Source: Candidatus Sumerlaeota bacterium (GTDB taxonomy: Bacteria > Sumerlaeota > Sumerlaeia > SLMS01 > JAHLLQ01). Taken from it: DNA of 32,127 nucleotides. This document shows positions 10,141 to 18,529 of this stretch, piece after piece. The stretch lies in assembly GCA_021772755.1 (NCBI GenBank), contig JAJFLJ010000134.1, forward strand, positions 1 to 32,127. The letters are read 5' to 3'. Numbering within the stretch: the first letter of the stretch is position 1; the number at the start of each line of letters is the position of its first letter. The notes beneath the pieces are model-generated. The model was not told the DNA's origin. It did not search any database and saw only the letters and a program-made list of their open reading frames with translations. The position numbers and the translations under genes are program-made.

Positions 10141-10208
10141 TCGCGTTCGAGCGCCCGTCGCAGCCGCCTGTCGGGATGTGGCCGATGCGCGGTATTGCTC
10201 AAGAAAGA

Positions 10209-10472
10209 CAGGCGCGGCGCGCCTGGAGTCGATAGCCTGCGGTTGCCGCGTGAGCGGCTACCGCAGGTCAGGCGGGCAGAGAGCCGAACCGCATCGCGGT
10301 TCGACGGGTTGGACACGGAAGAATATCGAACCGCGATGCGGTTCGATGGTGACGTTCGCGTTCCTCTGGTTGCCTGCGGCAACCAGAGGCTATCATCTCC
10401 AAGCGCGCTGCGCTTGGAGCAACAGGGCGCAGCGCGCCAGAGGGGGCCGGTGACGTTCTCGTTTCCGGCCCC
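10209..10472. repeat. Cluster of hairpins, mostly with 3-nt loops
   Basis: CAGGCGC-GGC-GCGCCTG (10209-10225); CCTGCGGT(T)GCCGC-GTGA-GCGGC(T)ACCGCAGG (10236-10267); CGAACCGC-ATC-GCGGTTCG (10285-10303); ATCGAACCGC-GAT-GCGGTTCGAT (10325-10347); CCTCTGGTTGCC-TGC-GGCAACCAGAGG (10363-10389); CTCCAAGCGC-GCT-GCGCTTGGAG (10397-10419); GGCGC-AGC-GCGCC (10426-10438); GGGGCCGG...CCGGCCCC (10443-10472). Confidence 0.9.
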
Positions 10473-10473
10473 T

Positions 10474-10494
10474 GATAGCCGATAGCCGACAGCC
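10474..10494. repeat. Short heptamer tandem repeat GATAGCC x3
   Basis: GATAGCC GATAGCC GACAGCC; same period and AGC core as the 8902-8957 tract. Confidence 0.7.
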
Positions 10495-10539
10495 ATTCGG
10501 CGTTTCTGCTCATGCCCCGCAGTCTCCGCCCCAAAGAAG

Positions 10540-10565
10540 GACGGCCCGCTGCGAAGCGGGCCGTC
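10540..10565 (-). terminator. Hairpin terminator downstream of the first metallopeptidase gene
   Basis: GACGGCCCGCT-GCGA-AGCGGGCCGTC; on the minus strand followed by CTTCTTT. Confidence 0.75.
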
Positions 10566-10592
10566 GTGTCCTGCGGGGAAGAGCGGATTCGG

Positions 10593-11915
10593 CTATTCGA
10601 CGCCGAACTGGTCGAGTTCCACGGGCACCAGGGCGCCGCCCCAGCCCATGGCGAGGAAGGCCGCCTGGGTGAGGGAGTCGTCCGGGCTCGGATCGGCGAT
10701 CGGCTCCATCAACTCGTGGGGCAGAAGCACCTCGTCCCAGTGCGAAACCGACGAGCCGGGAGTGAGAGAGAGCGGCGCGTACATGCGAACGCGCCCGCCG
10801 CTTCCCGTTCCGGAGGTGAGGGGAAGCGAGGCGGCCAGCGCCGTTACCCCGGCGTCGTCCCACAGCAGATTGCCGTTGTTGACCATGGACGTGGAGCGCT
10901 GGCCGTCGGACATCGAGGGCCAGTCGCTGGGGGAAATGGTGGGATCGTAGAGGAACTGCATAAAGACGTCGTCGGAACCGAAAAACTTGCCGCCAGTTGC
11001 CGGCGTGCTGGTGGTTTCCGTATCGACGAAGGTCGAGAAACAAAGACCGTGGGCGACCTCGTGCTTGAAGGTGTCGAAGAAATCGAGTTCCGTCGAGGTG
11101 GGACTGCCGTCGTAGCCGTAGTACCAGTCGATACTGGTGACACCGAGTCCTCCCACGCTCACGCACGAGGGATTGTTGTCCATATCGCTGTTGAAGGAGG
11201 AAAAAATGTCGGACTCGACTCCGTCGTTGTCTTGGTTGGCGATGGAGTTGGCCAGCGCCTGGTGATACCAGGTGTTGATGAAGGGTGCGGAGGATCCGCC
11301 ACCGGCAGGCGCCCAGTTTCCATGAACGGTGTTGGTTCCCGCAGAGCCGAGCACCCCGCCACCCGCATTGCAGGGGAGGGCGGCCCAATCGACCTCGACC
11401 TCGATGTCGATGTTCGACTGCACCCTGTCGGCCCAGTAGGAAAGCGCCTCGGTCATCGCGTTGGCTCTCTGGGCCCCCAGAGTCACGCCCGGGTTGCCGC
11501 CTTCCGGCGTGGCGGCGGTCCCGTCGTTGACGCCTTCGCCGCCGCCATCGAGCGAGACGATGATGAAGTTGGAGTAGGGCGCGGCCTTGGCTCCGCCGCG
11601 GGGCTGGATCGGAATCGTGGCGACGACGGTCCGGGTCTTGGCGGGCGCCGCATGATCGACCAGGGTGGCGCTTATGGCGCCGCTCTTCTCGGTGCTGACG
11701 ACCCACTCGTAGTCGTGCTTCGCGGCCTCGGCCGCCATCAGCGATTCGAGTTCGCCGGGGTTGGGGGCGCGCAGGCCTTCGGGGCCGACGAAGATGGTGG
11801 AGGCGTCGCGACCGGGGGTAAGCTGCTGGCAGACGGCGCCGGTGCTTTGCGCATGGAGCGCGAGGGGGGAGGCGGCGAGAATGCCGGCCGCCAGTGCAAA
11901 ACGAGTCGTTTTCAT
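10593..11915 (-). CDS. Secreted leishmanolysin-like (M8-type) zinc metallopeptidase, paralog 1
   Basis: Start at 11915: MKTTRFALAAGILAASPLALHAQS signal peptide; HEVAHGLCFSTF zinc motif; distal 'SVSHWDEVLLPHELMEPIAD' resembles the M8 third-His plus Met-turn block. Upstream part of the 597-aa track ORF is frame-shifted readthrough. Confidence 0.8.
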   Translation of the reverse strand: MKTTRFALAAGILAASPLALHAQSTGAVCQQLTPGRDASTIFVGPEGLRAPNPGELESLMAAEAAKHDYEWVVSTEKSGAISATLVDHAAPAKTRTVVATIPIQPRGGAKAAPYSNFIIVSLDGGGEGVNDGTAATPEGGNPGVTLGAQRANAMTEALSYWADRVQSNIDIEVEVDWAALPCNAGGGVLGSAGTNTVHGNWAPAGGGSSAPFINTWYHQALANSIANQDNDGVESDIFSSFNSDMDNNPSCVSVGGLGVTSIDWYYGYDGSPTSTELDFFDTFKHEVAHGLCFSTFVDTETTSTPATGGKFFGSDDVFMQFLYDPTISPSDWPSMSDGQRSTSMVNNGNLLWDDAGVTALAASLPLTSGTGSGGRVRMYAPLSLTPGSSVSHWDEVLLPHELMEPIADPSPDDSLTQAAFLAMGWGGALVPVELDQFGVE

Positions 11916-12063
11916 GGATCGTTTCTCCACGGAGAGTTTCAGAGGGGATGCGAAATCCTCCCCCGCCCGGATTGCGGCGGAAGGGGGCGCGTCCCACTTC
12001 TGAGCGTTACCGCCGAAATCAGCACGACGAACCCCGGTTTCGTCAACTCCAATGCATACGAAA

Positions 12064-12089
12064 AGGCCCGCCGGTGATCTGGCGGGCCT
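12064..12089 (-). terminator. Rho-independent terminator downstream of paralog 2
   Basis: Minus strand: AGGCCCGCC-AGATCACC-GGCGGGCCT followed by TTTCG. Confidence 0.85.
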
Positions 12090-12118
12090 CTTGGCGAATC
12101 CCGAAACGATGCGGGAGA

Positions 12119-13375
12119 TCAGTACTCCTGCCACTCTCCGACCGCCGAGGGGCCGAGATCGCCGGTCCAGCCCATGCCCTCGAAGGCCAGCTGGGTCAGC
12201 GTATCGTCGGGGGTCGGGTCGGCGATGGGCTCCATCAGCTCGTGGGGGAAGAGGACCTCGTCCCAGTGCGAGACGGAGGAGCCGGGGGCCAGGCTGGCGG
12301 GGGCGTACATGCGAACGCGACCGCCCGCGCCGATTCCCGAGGAGAGCCGCGAGGCAGCCTCCGCCGTGACGGTCGCCATGTCCCAAAGCAGGTTGCCGTT
12401 GTTCGTGGCCGACCCCATGCGCTGGGCATTGCTCATCGAGGGCCAGTCGCTGGGGGAGACGGTGGGGTCGTAGAGGAACTGCATGAAGACGTCGTCCAGA
12501 CCGCCGCTCTTCACCCCCGTGGCGGTGTTGACGTATGTCGAGAAGCCCAGACCGTGGGCCATCTCGTGCTTGAAGGTGTCGAAGAAGTCGATGTCTCCCC
12601 CGAAATTGCCGTCGTAGCCGTAGTACCAGTTCGTGCCGGTCAGGCAGCTGTTATTGTTATCGACGGAGGAATTGAAGCTGGCGAAGATCTCGGGATCGGA
12701 CCCGAAAAGATCGGTGCCGGCGAAGGAGTTGGCCAGCGGGTCGTGGTAGAGGGTGCTGGCGGCGGGGGCGCCGCCGAAGTCGCTTGCCGCCAGGGCGCCG
12801 GCACTGCCAAGAACGCCGCCACCGGAATTGCAGGTCAGCGGTTCCCAGTCCACCTCGACGTTGATGTCGACGGTGCTGTTGAGCTTGCCGCCCCAGTAGA
12901 GGGCCGCCTGCTGCATGGCGTTGGCGCGCTGCTGGCCGATGGTCGTACCCGGATTGCCCCCGACGGCTGCGCGGGCGGTCGGGTCGTTGACGCCTTCGCC
13001 GCCGCCATCCACGGAGAGGATGACGAAGTTGGCGAGGCCCTTGGCGCCGCCTGTGCCGATCGGTGCGGTGGCCACGACGTAGGGGGCTTCGCCACCCTTC
13101 TTCGCCGTGCTCTTGATGCTGAGGCGCGTGATGCCGGACTTCATCACCAGCGTCTCGGTCTGGAACGCGGCGCGGGCCCGTTCCTGTTCCAGCAGACTGC
13201 TCACCTCTTCCGCCGACGCCGCGCGGGAATTGCCGTCCGCATCGACGAACGCCATCGGCGATTCGACGCCGGGGACGAGCTGCTGGCACACGACATGGGT
13301 TCCGCCGCCAAGAGCGGCGAGCGGCGACGCGGCCATGATGCCGACCGCGACGATGGAACGAATGGAACACTTCAT
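12119..13375 (-). CDS. Secreted leishmanolysin-like (M8-type) zinc metallopeptidase, paralog 2
   Basis: Start at 13375: MKCSIRSIVAVGIMAASPLAALGG signal peptide; HEMAHGLGFSTY; 'SVSHWDEVLFPHELMEPIADPTPDDTLTQ'. Strong similarity to the 10593-11915 product. Confidence 0.82.
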   Translation of the reverse strand: MKCSIRSIVAVGIMAASPLAALGGGTHVVCQQLVPGVESPMAFVDADGNSRAASAEEVSSLLEQERARAAFQTETLVMKSGITRLSIKSTAKKGGEAPYVVATAPIGTGGAKGLANFVILSVDGGGEGVNDPTARAAVGGNPGTTIGQQRANAMQQAALYWGGKLNSTVDINVEVDWEPLTCNSGGGVLGSAGALAASDFGGAPAASTLYHDPLANSFAGTDLFGSDPEIFASFNSSVDNNNSCLTGTNWYYGYDGNFGGDIDFFDTFKHEMAHGLGFSTYVNTATGVKSGGLDDVFMQFLYDPTVSPSDWPSMSNAQRMGSATNNGNLLWDMATVTAEAASRLSSGIGAGGRVRMYAPASLAPGSSVSHWDEVLFPHELMEPIADPTPDDTLTQLAFEGMGWTGDLGPSAVGEWQEY

Positions 13376-13574
13376 GGAGAATCCTCCAAACCTGGAATGT
13401 GTCCTTCGGCTGCGCCACGGAAACGAATCCGTAACCGCAAGGGACGACAGGCTCCCACTTCCGCCGATAAGAACGAGAATGCGAATGGGGGAGGACTTCG
13501 TGGCGGTCAAGGCCAGAACTTCCGTCCGAATCCGAATTGTGCCCGAGCCCGTCGCACACCCCCATTGGCGCGCC

Positions 13575-15158
13575 ATGCCGAGCCAACCCCCTTCCGAAAG
13601 TGCATACACAGCCACGTTGCTGCGGATCGCGGTTCCGTTGCTGCTGGTGGCGGCGGCGTTGCGGTTCTGGAGCCTCGGATCGGTTCCGCCGGGACTGTTT
13701 CGCGACGAGGTGGAGAAAGGCTGGACCGCGCTGGAACTCTGGCAGACGGGTCGCCAGGGCTACGTCGCCACGGACGGAACGTTCGTGGTGTCGCGGCTTC
13801 TGCCGGTCTTTACCGACGCGGTCGGCGTGAAGACCTCGGCGGTGTACCAGTACATGACGGCGCCGGTCGTGGGCCTGTTCGGACTTTCGCCCTTTACGAC
13901 GCGGTTCGTCGCGGCGCTCGCGGGAACGCTGACGGCGCTGATGGCGATGCTTCTCGCGCTGCAACTCGCGCGCGGCGAGCCGAAGGCGGCGCTCTTCGCT
14001 GCTGCGGCCATGGCCTTCTGCGCCGTTTCGCCGACGCACGTTCTCTTCAGCCGGTGGGCGCAGCAGGGCGTCACCGTGCCGCTGTTCCTGACGGCGGGAC
14101 TGGCTCTGGCGATGTCGCTTCCCGCGATGGGCGAACGCCACCGCCGCGCGGCCGCCGCACTCGCGGGTCTTCTGCTGGCGCTCGCGTGCTATGCGTACGC
14201 GCCGGCGAGACTCGTCGTGCCGCTGGTCGTCGGGGGACTGCTGCTGGAGCTTCGGCTCTGGCGGCGCGAACCGGCCGCAGCGTGGAGGTTCGCATGGCCG
14301 GGGGCGGCGATCTTCGCGGTGGCGGCGTGCGCGCTCGTGGTGTTCACGCTCACCGGCGGTTCCGAACGTCTCGGACGCATTTCCGTCTTCGCGGGCGATC
14401 GCGGAGTCGCCGGCGGCGCGCTGCACTTCGTCGCGAACTACGCGAAGCACTTCGATCCGCGGTTTCTGTTTCTCTTCGGCGACGCCAATCCGCGCCACGC
14501 GATGCCGCTGGCGGGAATCGTCGCGTGGGCGGAGACGCCGTTCTTCCTCGCGGGACTGGCGACGCTGGCGAACCTTCGCCGGCGCGGAAGCGTCCTGTTG
14601 CTCGTCTGGCTGCTGGCGGCGCCGGTCGCCGCGGCACTGACGAACGACGGCGTGCCGCACGCATTGCGCTCGATTCTCCTGTTTCCCGTCGTGCATCTGA
14701 TCGCCGCGCGCGGCGTGGTTCTTCTCGCCGAACGGACGTCGCCGCGCGTCGCCGCGACGTGCGCGGGCGCGTGTTGTCTGGCGACGCTGGCGCTCTGCGT
14801 CGTGGCGATGAAGACGAAGGTCGCGCGCGACGCGGCGTCCTGGCAGTACGGCGTGCTGGAGGCGATGGACGCGATGTGGCGCGCGAATCCGCAGGGGCCG
14901 AACGCGCTCGGCGCCGAAGTGCCCTACGCGCACTACTACGTTCTCTTCTTCGAGCGCCCCTCCGCTGCGGCGTGGCACGAGGAGGGGCCGGCCGTTCTGC
15001 GCACGGCGATCCTCGCTCCGGGTGGAACCATGCCGGAGGGCGCGCTGGTGGCGAGGCCGAACTACGACCTCTTCGGGCGGGCGGGGGAGCTCGACGTGCG
15101 CGGACTCTCGGGCGACGAAACGGCGCCGCCGGTCATGACGATCCGTCCGGCGCGATAG
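13575..15158 (+). CDS. Multi-pass membrane glycosyltransferase (GT39/ArnT-PMT-like)
   Basis: Start MPSQPPSESAYTATLLRIAVPLLLVAAALRFWSLGSVPPGLFRDEVEKGWTALEL...; early acidic 'RDE' loop after TM1 and many TM segments. Confidence 0.8.
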   Translation: MPSQPPSESAYTATLLRIAVPLLLVAAALRFWSLGSVPPGLFRDEVEKGWTALELWQTGRQGYVATDGTFVVSRLLPVFTDAVGVKTSAVYQYMTAPVVGLFGLSPFTTRFVAALAGTLTALMAMLLALQLARGEPKAALFAAAAMAFCAVSPTHVLFSRWAQQGVTVPLFLTAGLALAMSLPAMGERHRRAAAALAGLLLALACYAYAPARLVVPLVVGGLLLELRLWRREPAAAWRFAWPGAAIFAVAACALVVFTLTGGSERLGRISVFAGDRGVAGGALHFVANYAKHFDPRFLFLFGDANPRHAMPLAGIVAWAETPFFLAGLATLANLRRRGSVLLLVWLLAAPVAAALTNDGVPHALRSILLFPVVHLIAARGVVLLAERTSPRVAATCAGACCLATLALCVVAMKTKVARDAASWQYGVLEAMDAMWRANPQGPNALGAEVPYAHYYVLFFERPSAAAWHEEGPAVLRTAILAPGGTMPEGALVARPNYDLFGRAGELDVRGLSGDETAPPVMTIRPAR

Positions 15159-15159
15159 G

Positions 15160-15903
15160 TCAGATGCCGAGCTTGCGGAAGATGAATCCGGGGATGTGGC
15201 GAATCACGAGCATGATGTAGCGCCAGCGGCGGGGGACGTAGACCTCCCCCTTCGCGGGCTTTGCGATGGCGGCGACGATGCGGCGGGCGGCTTCCCCGGC
15301 GGAGATCATGAAGGGCATGTCGCCGAGCTGCGCGGTCATCGGCGTCGCGACGGGGCCGGGCTTGATCGTGATGACGGACACGCCGAAGGCGGCCAGGCGG
15401 TTGCGCAGCGCTTCGAGAAAGATCGCCTGCGCGCCCTTGCTGGCGTTGTACCCGGGACGGTCCTTGCGGCCGCGGTCGCCGGCGACGGAACCGATGCCGC
15501 AGATCGTGCCGTTCTTCATTCGCGTGAACAGGTCGGCGGCCTCGTTCAGCCAGGCCATCATGCCGAGCAGGTTGACCTCCACCATCTGCAGGTCCTTCGC
15601 GAAGTCGTACTCGTCCGCCGCGACGTCGGGCATGACGCCGGCCGCGTAGACGATGGTGTCGAGGCCGTGAAGGTCGTCGACGATGCGGTCGAAGAGGGCG
15701 GGCACCTCGGCGTAGTTCGTGACATCGTGTTCGTAGACGAAGGCGCGGTCGTCGCCGATTTCGGCGGCGAGTTCGGCGAGCTGGTCCCCGCGCCGGGCGA
15801 CGAGCGCCACCATATAGCCCGCGCGCGCCAGGCGTTTGGCCACGGCGGCTCCGATGCCCGAGGAGGCACCCACGACGACTGCTCGTCTGCGCTCGAATTT
15901 CAT
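15160..15903 (-). CDS. Short-chain dehydrogenase/reductase
   Basis: MKFERRRAVVVGASSGIGAAVAKRLARAGYMVALVARR (TGxxxGIG-type motif); GYNASKGAQ (YxxxK). Confidence 0.93.
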   Translation of the reverse strand: MKFERRRAVVVGASSGIGAAVAKRLARAGYMVALVARRGDQLAELAAEIGDDRAFVYEHDVTNYAEVPALFDRIVDDLHGLDTIVYAAGVMPDVAADEYDFAKDLQMVEVNLLGMMAWLNEAADLFTRMKNGTICGIGSVAGDRGRKDRPGYNASKGAQAIFLEALRNRLAAFGVSVITIKPGPVATPMTAQLGDMPFMISAGEAARRIVAAIAKPAKGEVYVPRRWRYIMLVIRHIPGFIFRKLGI

Positions 15904-15967
15904 GAAGTTTCGCTCCGAACGGAACGATCGTCGCGGAGCGCGGACGCCGGGGAAAGACAAAAGCCCT

Positions 15968-17125
15968 TCATGGGGCGGCGATTCGCCGCAGTTCGCGGGC
16001 GACGATCTCCACGGCGGCGTCGTAGGTGTAGTCCTGCGCGCGGGCAAGCGCACCGGCGGTGTAGCGCGCGCGGATTTCCGGAGAGGCGAGAACGCCGTCG
16101 ATCTCCCGCGCCAGGTCCTCCGGCGTCGGGTTCTTCAGGATCGAGCCGATCTCTCCCTCGCGGAGAACCTCCGGCATGTTGCCGGCCGAGGTCGTCACGA
16201 TGGGCAGTCCCGCCGCCATCGCTTCGATGACGGCGAGGGGCTGGGCGTCGGCGCGGGTGGGAAGAACGAACAGGTCCGCACCCAGGAGAAGGTCGGGGAC
16301 TTCGTTTCGCGGCCCGGGAAGAAGAAAGGTCCCGGCTGGAAACTCGGCGGCGGCGCGCGCGCGAATGCCGTCGGCGAAGGCCTTGTTGCCGCCGTCCGGA
16401 CCGACGACCAGCGTGCGCAGGCGCGGGCGCTTCTCCCTGAGCAGCAGTGCGGCCTCCAGCAGGAGGTCGATGCCTTTGCGCACGGTGACGGACGCGATGC
16501 AGACGGCGATCTCCGCGTCGTCGGGAAGCTGGAACTCGTCGAGAAGCGCGCGGCGGCACGCGCCGCGCCGGGTGCGGTCGAACCGCCCGGTCTCGACGCC
16601 GTTGTGTACGGCCAGCATGTTGGCGCCGGGAAACATTTCGACGTGGGCGCCGGGCGCGTTGAAGAGCAGATCGGACGCGGCGGAGATGGTCTGCGCCTTG
16701 CGCCGGTTTCGGGGCGTGTCGGGAAACGAGAAGTCGGGTTCCTGAAGATGGTAGACGAGTTTCGCGCCGGCGGCTTTCGCGGCGAGCGCCGGCGTCGCGT
16801 TGACGACCGACGACGCGAAGACGATGTCGGGCTTCCGTTCGCGAAAGAAACGGACCAGCGCCTTTCGCGCGGCACGGCGCCGCAGCACGTGGCGAAGCTT
16901 GCAAAGCGGTCCCCGCCGCGCCGCGATGCCACCCGTCGGGCTGCTGACGACGTGCACGTCCAGTCCGTATTCCCGCGCGCGGAGGGCGAGCGGGCCGTCG
17001 TCGGGAACGACGAAGAGAACGTCGAAGTCGTCGAGTGCGGACAACCGGCGCGCGAACTCGAGATGAGTCAGCGGCGCGCCGGTCAGTTCCGTCAGGTGGG
17101 GGAGAAGCGCGGCCTTGATCGTCAT
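15968..17125 (-). CDS. Glycosyltransferase family 4-like
   Basis: MTIKAALLPHLTELTGAPLTHLEFARRLSAL...; ...VCIASVTVRKGIDLLLEAALLL...DLFVLPTRADAQPLAVIEAMAAGLPIVTTSAGNMPEVL. Confidence 0.92.
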   Translation of the reverse strand: MTIKAALLPHLTELTGAPLTHLEFARRLSALDDFDVLFVVPDDGPLALRAREYGLDVHVVSSPTGGIAARRGPLCKLRHVLRRRAARKALVRFFRERKPDIVFASSVVNATPALAAKAAGAKLVYHLQEPDFSFPDTPRNRRKAQTISAASDLLFNAPGAHVEMFPGANMLAVHNGVETGRFDRTRRGACRRALLDEFQLPDDAEIAVCIASVTVRKGIDLLLEAALLLREKRPRLRTLVVGPDGGNKAFADGIRARAAAEFPAGTFLLPGPRNEVPDLLLGADLFVLPTRADAQPLAVIEAMAAGLPIVTTSAGNMPEVLREGEIGSILKNPTPEDLAREIDGVLASPEIRARYTAGALARAQDYTYDAAVEIVARELRRIAAP

Positions 17126-17156
17126 GGTGCAATTCAGGGCCGCGCGAGAGGACGGC

Positions 17157-18110
17157 CTATTCCTGGGCGGCGGCGGCCGCCTTGGCGATCTTGTAGAGCG
17201 ACCCGGCCTGGGCCGCCACGTTGTCCGCATCGACGGCGAGAATGGCGTCGTGCGCGGCGAGACGGACCTGCGGGCGTTCGCGATACTCTCCGGCGATCCC
17301 CGAGAGGACAAGGGCGGTTCCCGGCTTGAGCAGCGATTCGTTCATCTTTTCGCGGGTGTCGGCCCAGAAGACGACCTCCGTCGATCCCGTCGCGTCCTTC
17401 AGCGTCAGGATGCTGGGGGCCCGTTCGCTCCACGCATCGCGCATTTCGGCGACGGTTCCCACCAGCACGACGGGCTGGTCGATGTGTTCGAGGACCTTGC
17501 CGGCGCCGATCACGCCGGGCAGACCGGCCGCAGGCGCAGGCGCCGCAGCGGGCGCGCCGGGGACGGCGGCTTCCGGCGACGGCGGAGCGGCAACGACGCC
17601 TTCGATGACCAGATCGCCGGGGGATTCCGGCTTGATCTGCAACGCGCCGCGCCAGTCCTGTAGCTTGCCGCGCACCGAGACCTTCTTGCCGGCGGAGGGC
17701 GGACCGCCGCCGCCCTCGACCTCGTCGGCCATGTCCTGCCAGTAGACGACGGACACGGCGGGTTCCGCCTGAAGGACGAGCGTCGTCGGCGCGCGTTCCG
17801 ACCACGACGGCTTGACCGAAACGATGGTGCCGGTGACGACGACGGCCTGGCCGACCTGCTCGGCGGTCAGGGACGCGGGAGCGACGGCGCCCTCGAAACC
17901 GGTGAATTCCGCGACGTGTTGGGCCGCCGCCGCAGGCGCCGCAGCGGGCGCGCCGCGCAGTCCGGCGGGAACGCGGGCGGGCGGTGGAACCGTTGACCAG
18001 TCGACCGGTTGGGCGTCCTGGGCGATGGCGGGAACGAACAAAGCGGCGAGCGCCAGGGCGGCAATGCCGCAGGCGAACTTCGGGAGGGAAGATGCGTGTG
18101 GGTTCATCAT
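17157..18110 (-). CDS. Secreted protein with two tandem OB-fold-like domains
   Basis: Start MMNPHASSLPKFACGIAALALAALFVPAIAQ (signal peptide). Two internal repeats: 'VVVTGTIVSVKPSWSERAPTTLVLQ...' and 'VVLVGTVAEMRDAWSERAPSILTLKD...', separated by Ala/Pro linkers. Confidence 0.8.
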   Translation of the reverse strand: MMNPHASSLPKFACGIAALALAALFVPAIAQDAQPVDWSTVPPPARVPAGLRGAPAAAPAAAAQHVAEFTGFEGAVAPASLTAEQVGQAVVVTGTIVSVKPSWSERAPTTLVLQAEPAVSVVYWQDMADEVEGGGGPPSAGKKVSVRGKLQDWRGALQIKPESPGDLVIEGVVAAPPSPEAAVPGAPAAAPAPAAGLPGVIGAGKVLEHIDQPVVLVGTVAEMRDAWSERAPSILTLKDATGSTEVVFWADTREKMNESLLKPGTALVLSGIAGEYRERPQVRLAAHDAILAVDADNVAAQAGSLYKIAKAAAAAQE

Positions 18111-18224
18111 GGTGTGTGTCGGTACCCTTGCTTTCGGTGAATCGCTCGAACCCGCGATGACATCGGAATCGGCTCCGACTGGCAAGCCCAATCGCGGGGC
18201 GCGCGGGAAAGGGAAGAAGATTCT

Positions 18225-18478
18225 AACGCAGAGTCGCCGAGCATGGCAGAGAGTCGCAGAGAAAGAGCACAACGCGAAGTTGCGAAGCGCGCAAAGGTTC
18301 GCGAAGAGGGTGGCACGGGCGTCCCGCCCGTGCAGACGACAGTACGCTCCGGTCGCGCGATGCTTCGGCGAGACGCCATAGCCGCCCCACCCCGCTCTCT
18401 GTTCCCCGTCCGCTATCTCGCACGACACTTTGCGTTGCTTCGCGGTTCTCCGCGCCTTTGCGTTGAAATCGCTTCCGC
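18225..18478. repeat. Dispersed inverted-arm repeat element, copy A
   Basis: aacgcagagtcgccgagcatggcagagagtcgcagagaaagagcacaacgcgaag... centre ...GCACGGGCG-TCC-CGCCCGTGC... mirrored by ...tttgcgttgcttcgcggttctccgcgcctttgcgttgaaatcgc. Confidence 0.88.
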
Positions 18479-18529
18479 GCGTCGATGGACGACACGGTCG
18501 CCATTGCCGCGACGGCAGGAAGTCTCCGA

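Noticed and set aside
11916-12386. N-terminal extension of the 597-aa metallopeptidase ORF
   Set aside because: Runs through a terminator hairpin and a frame-shifted copy of the upstream paralog; the signal peptide at 11915 is the real start.
11894-15220. 1108-aa plus-strand ORF
   Set aside because: Antisense to the metallopeptidases and out of frame with the GT39-like gene; low-complexity Arg/Gly-rich translation typical of high-GC shadow ORFs.
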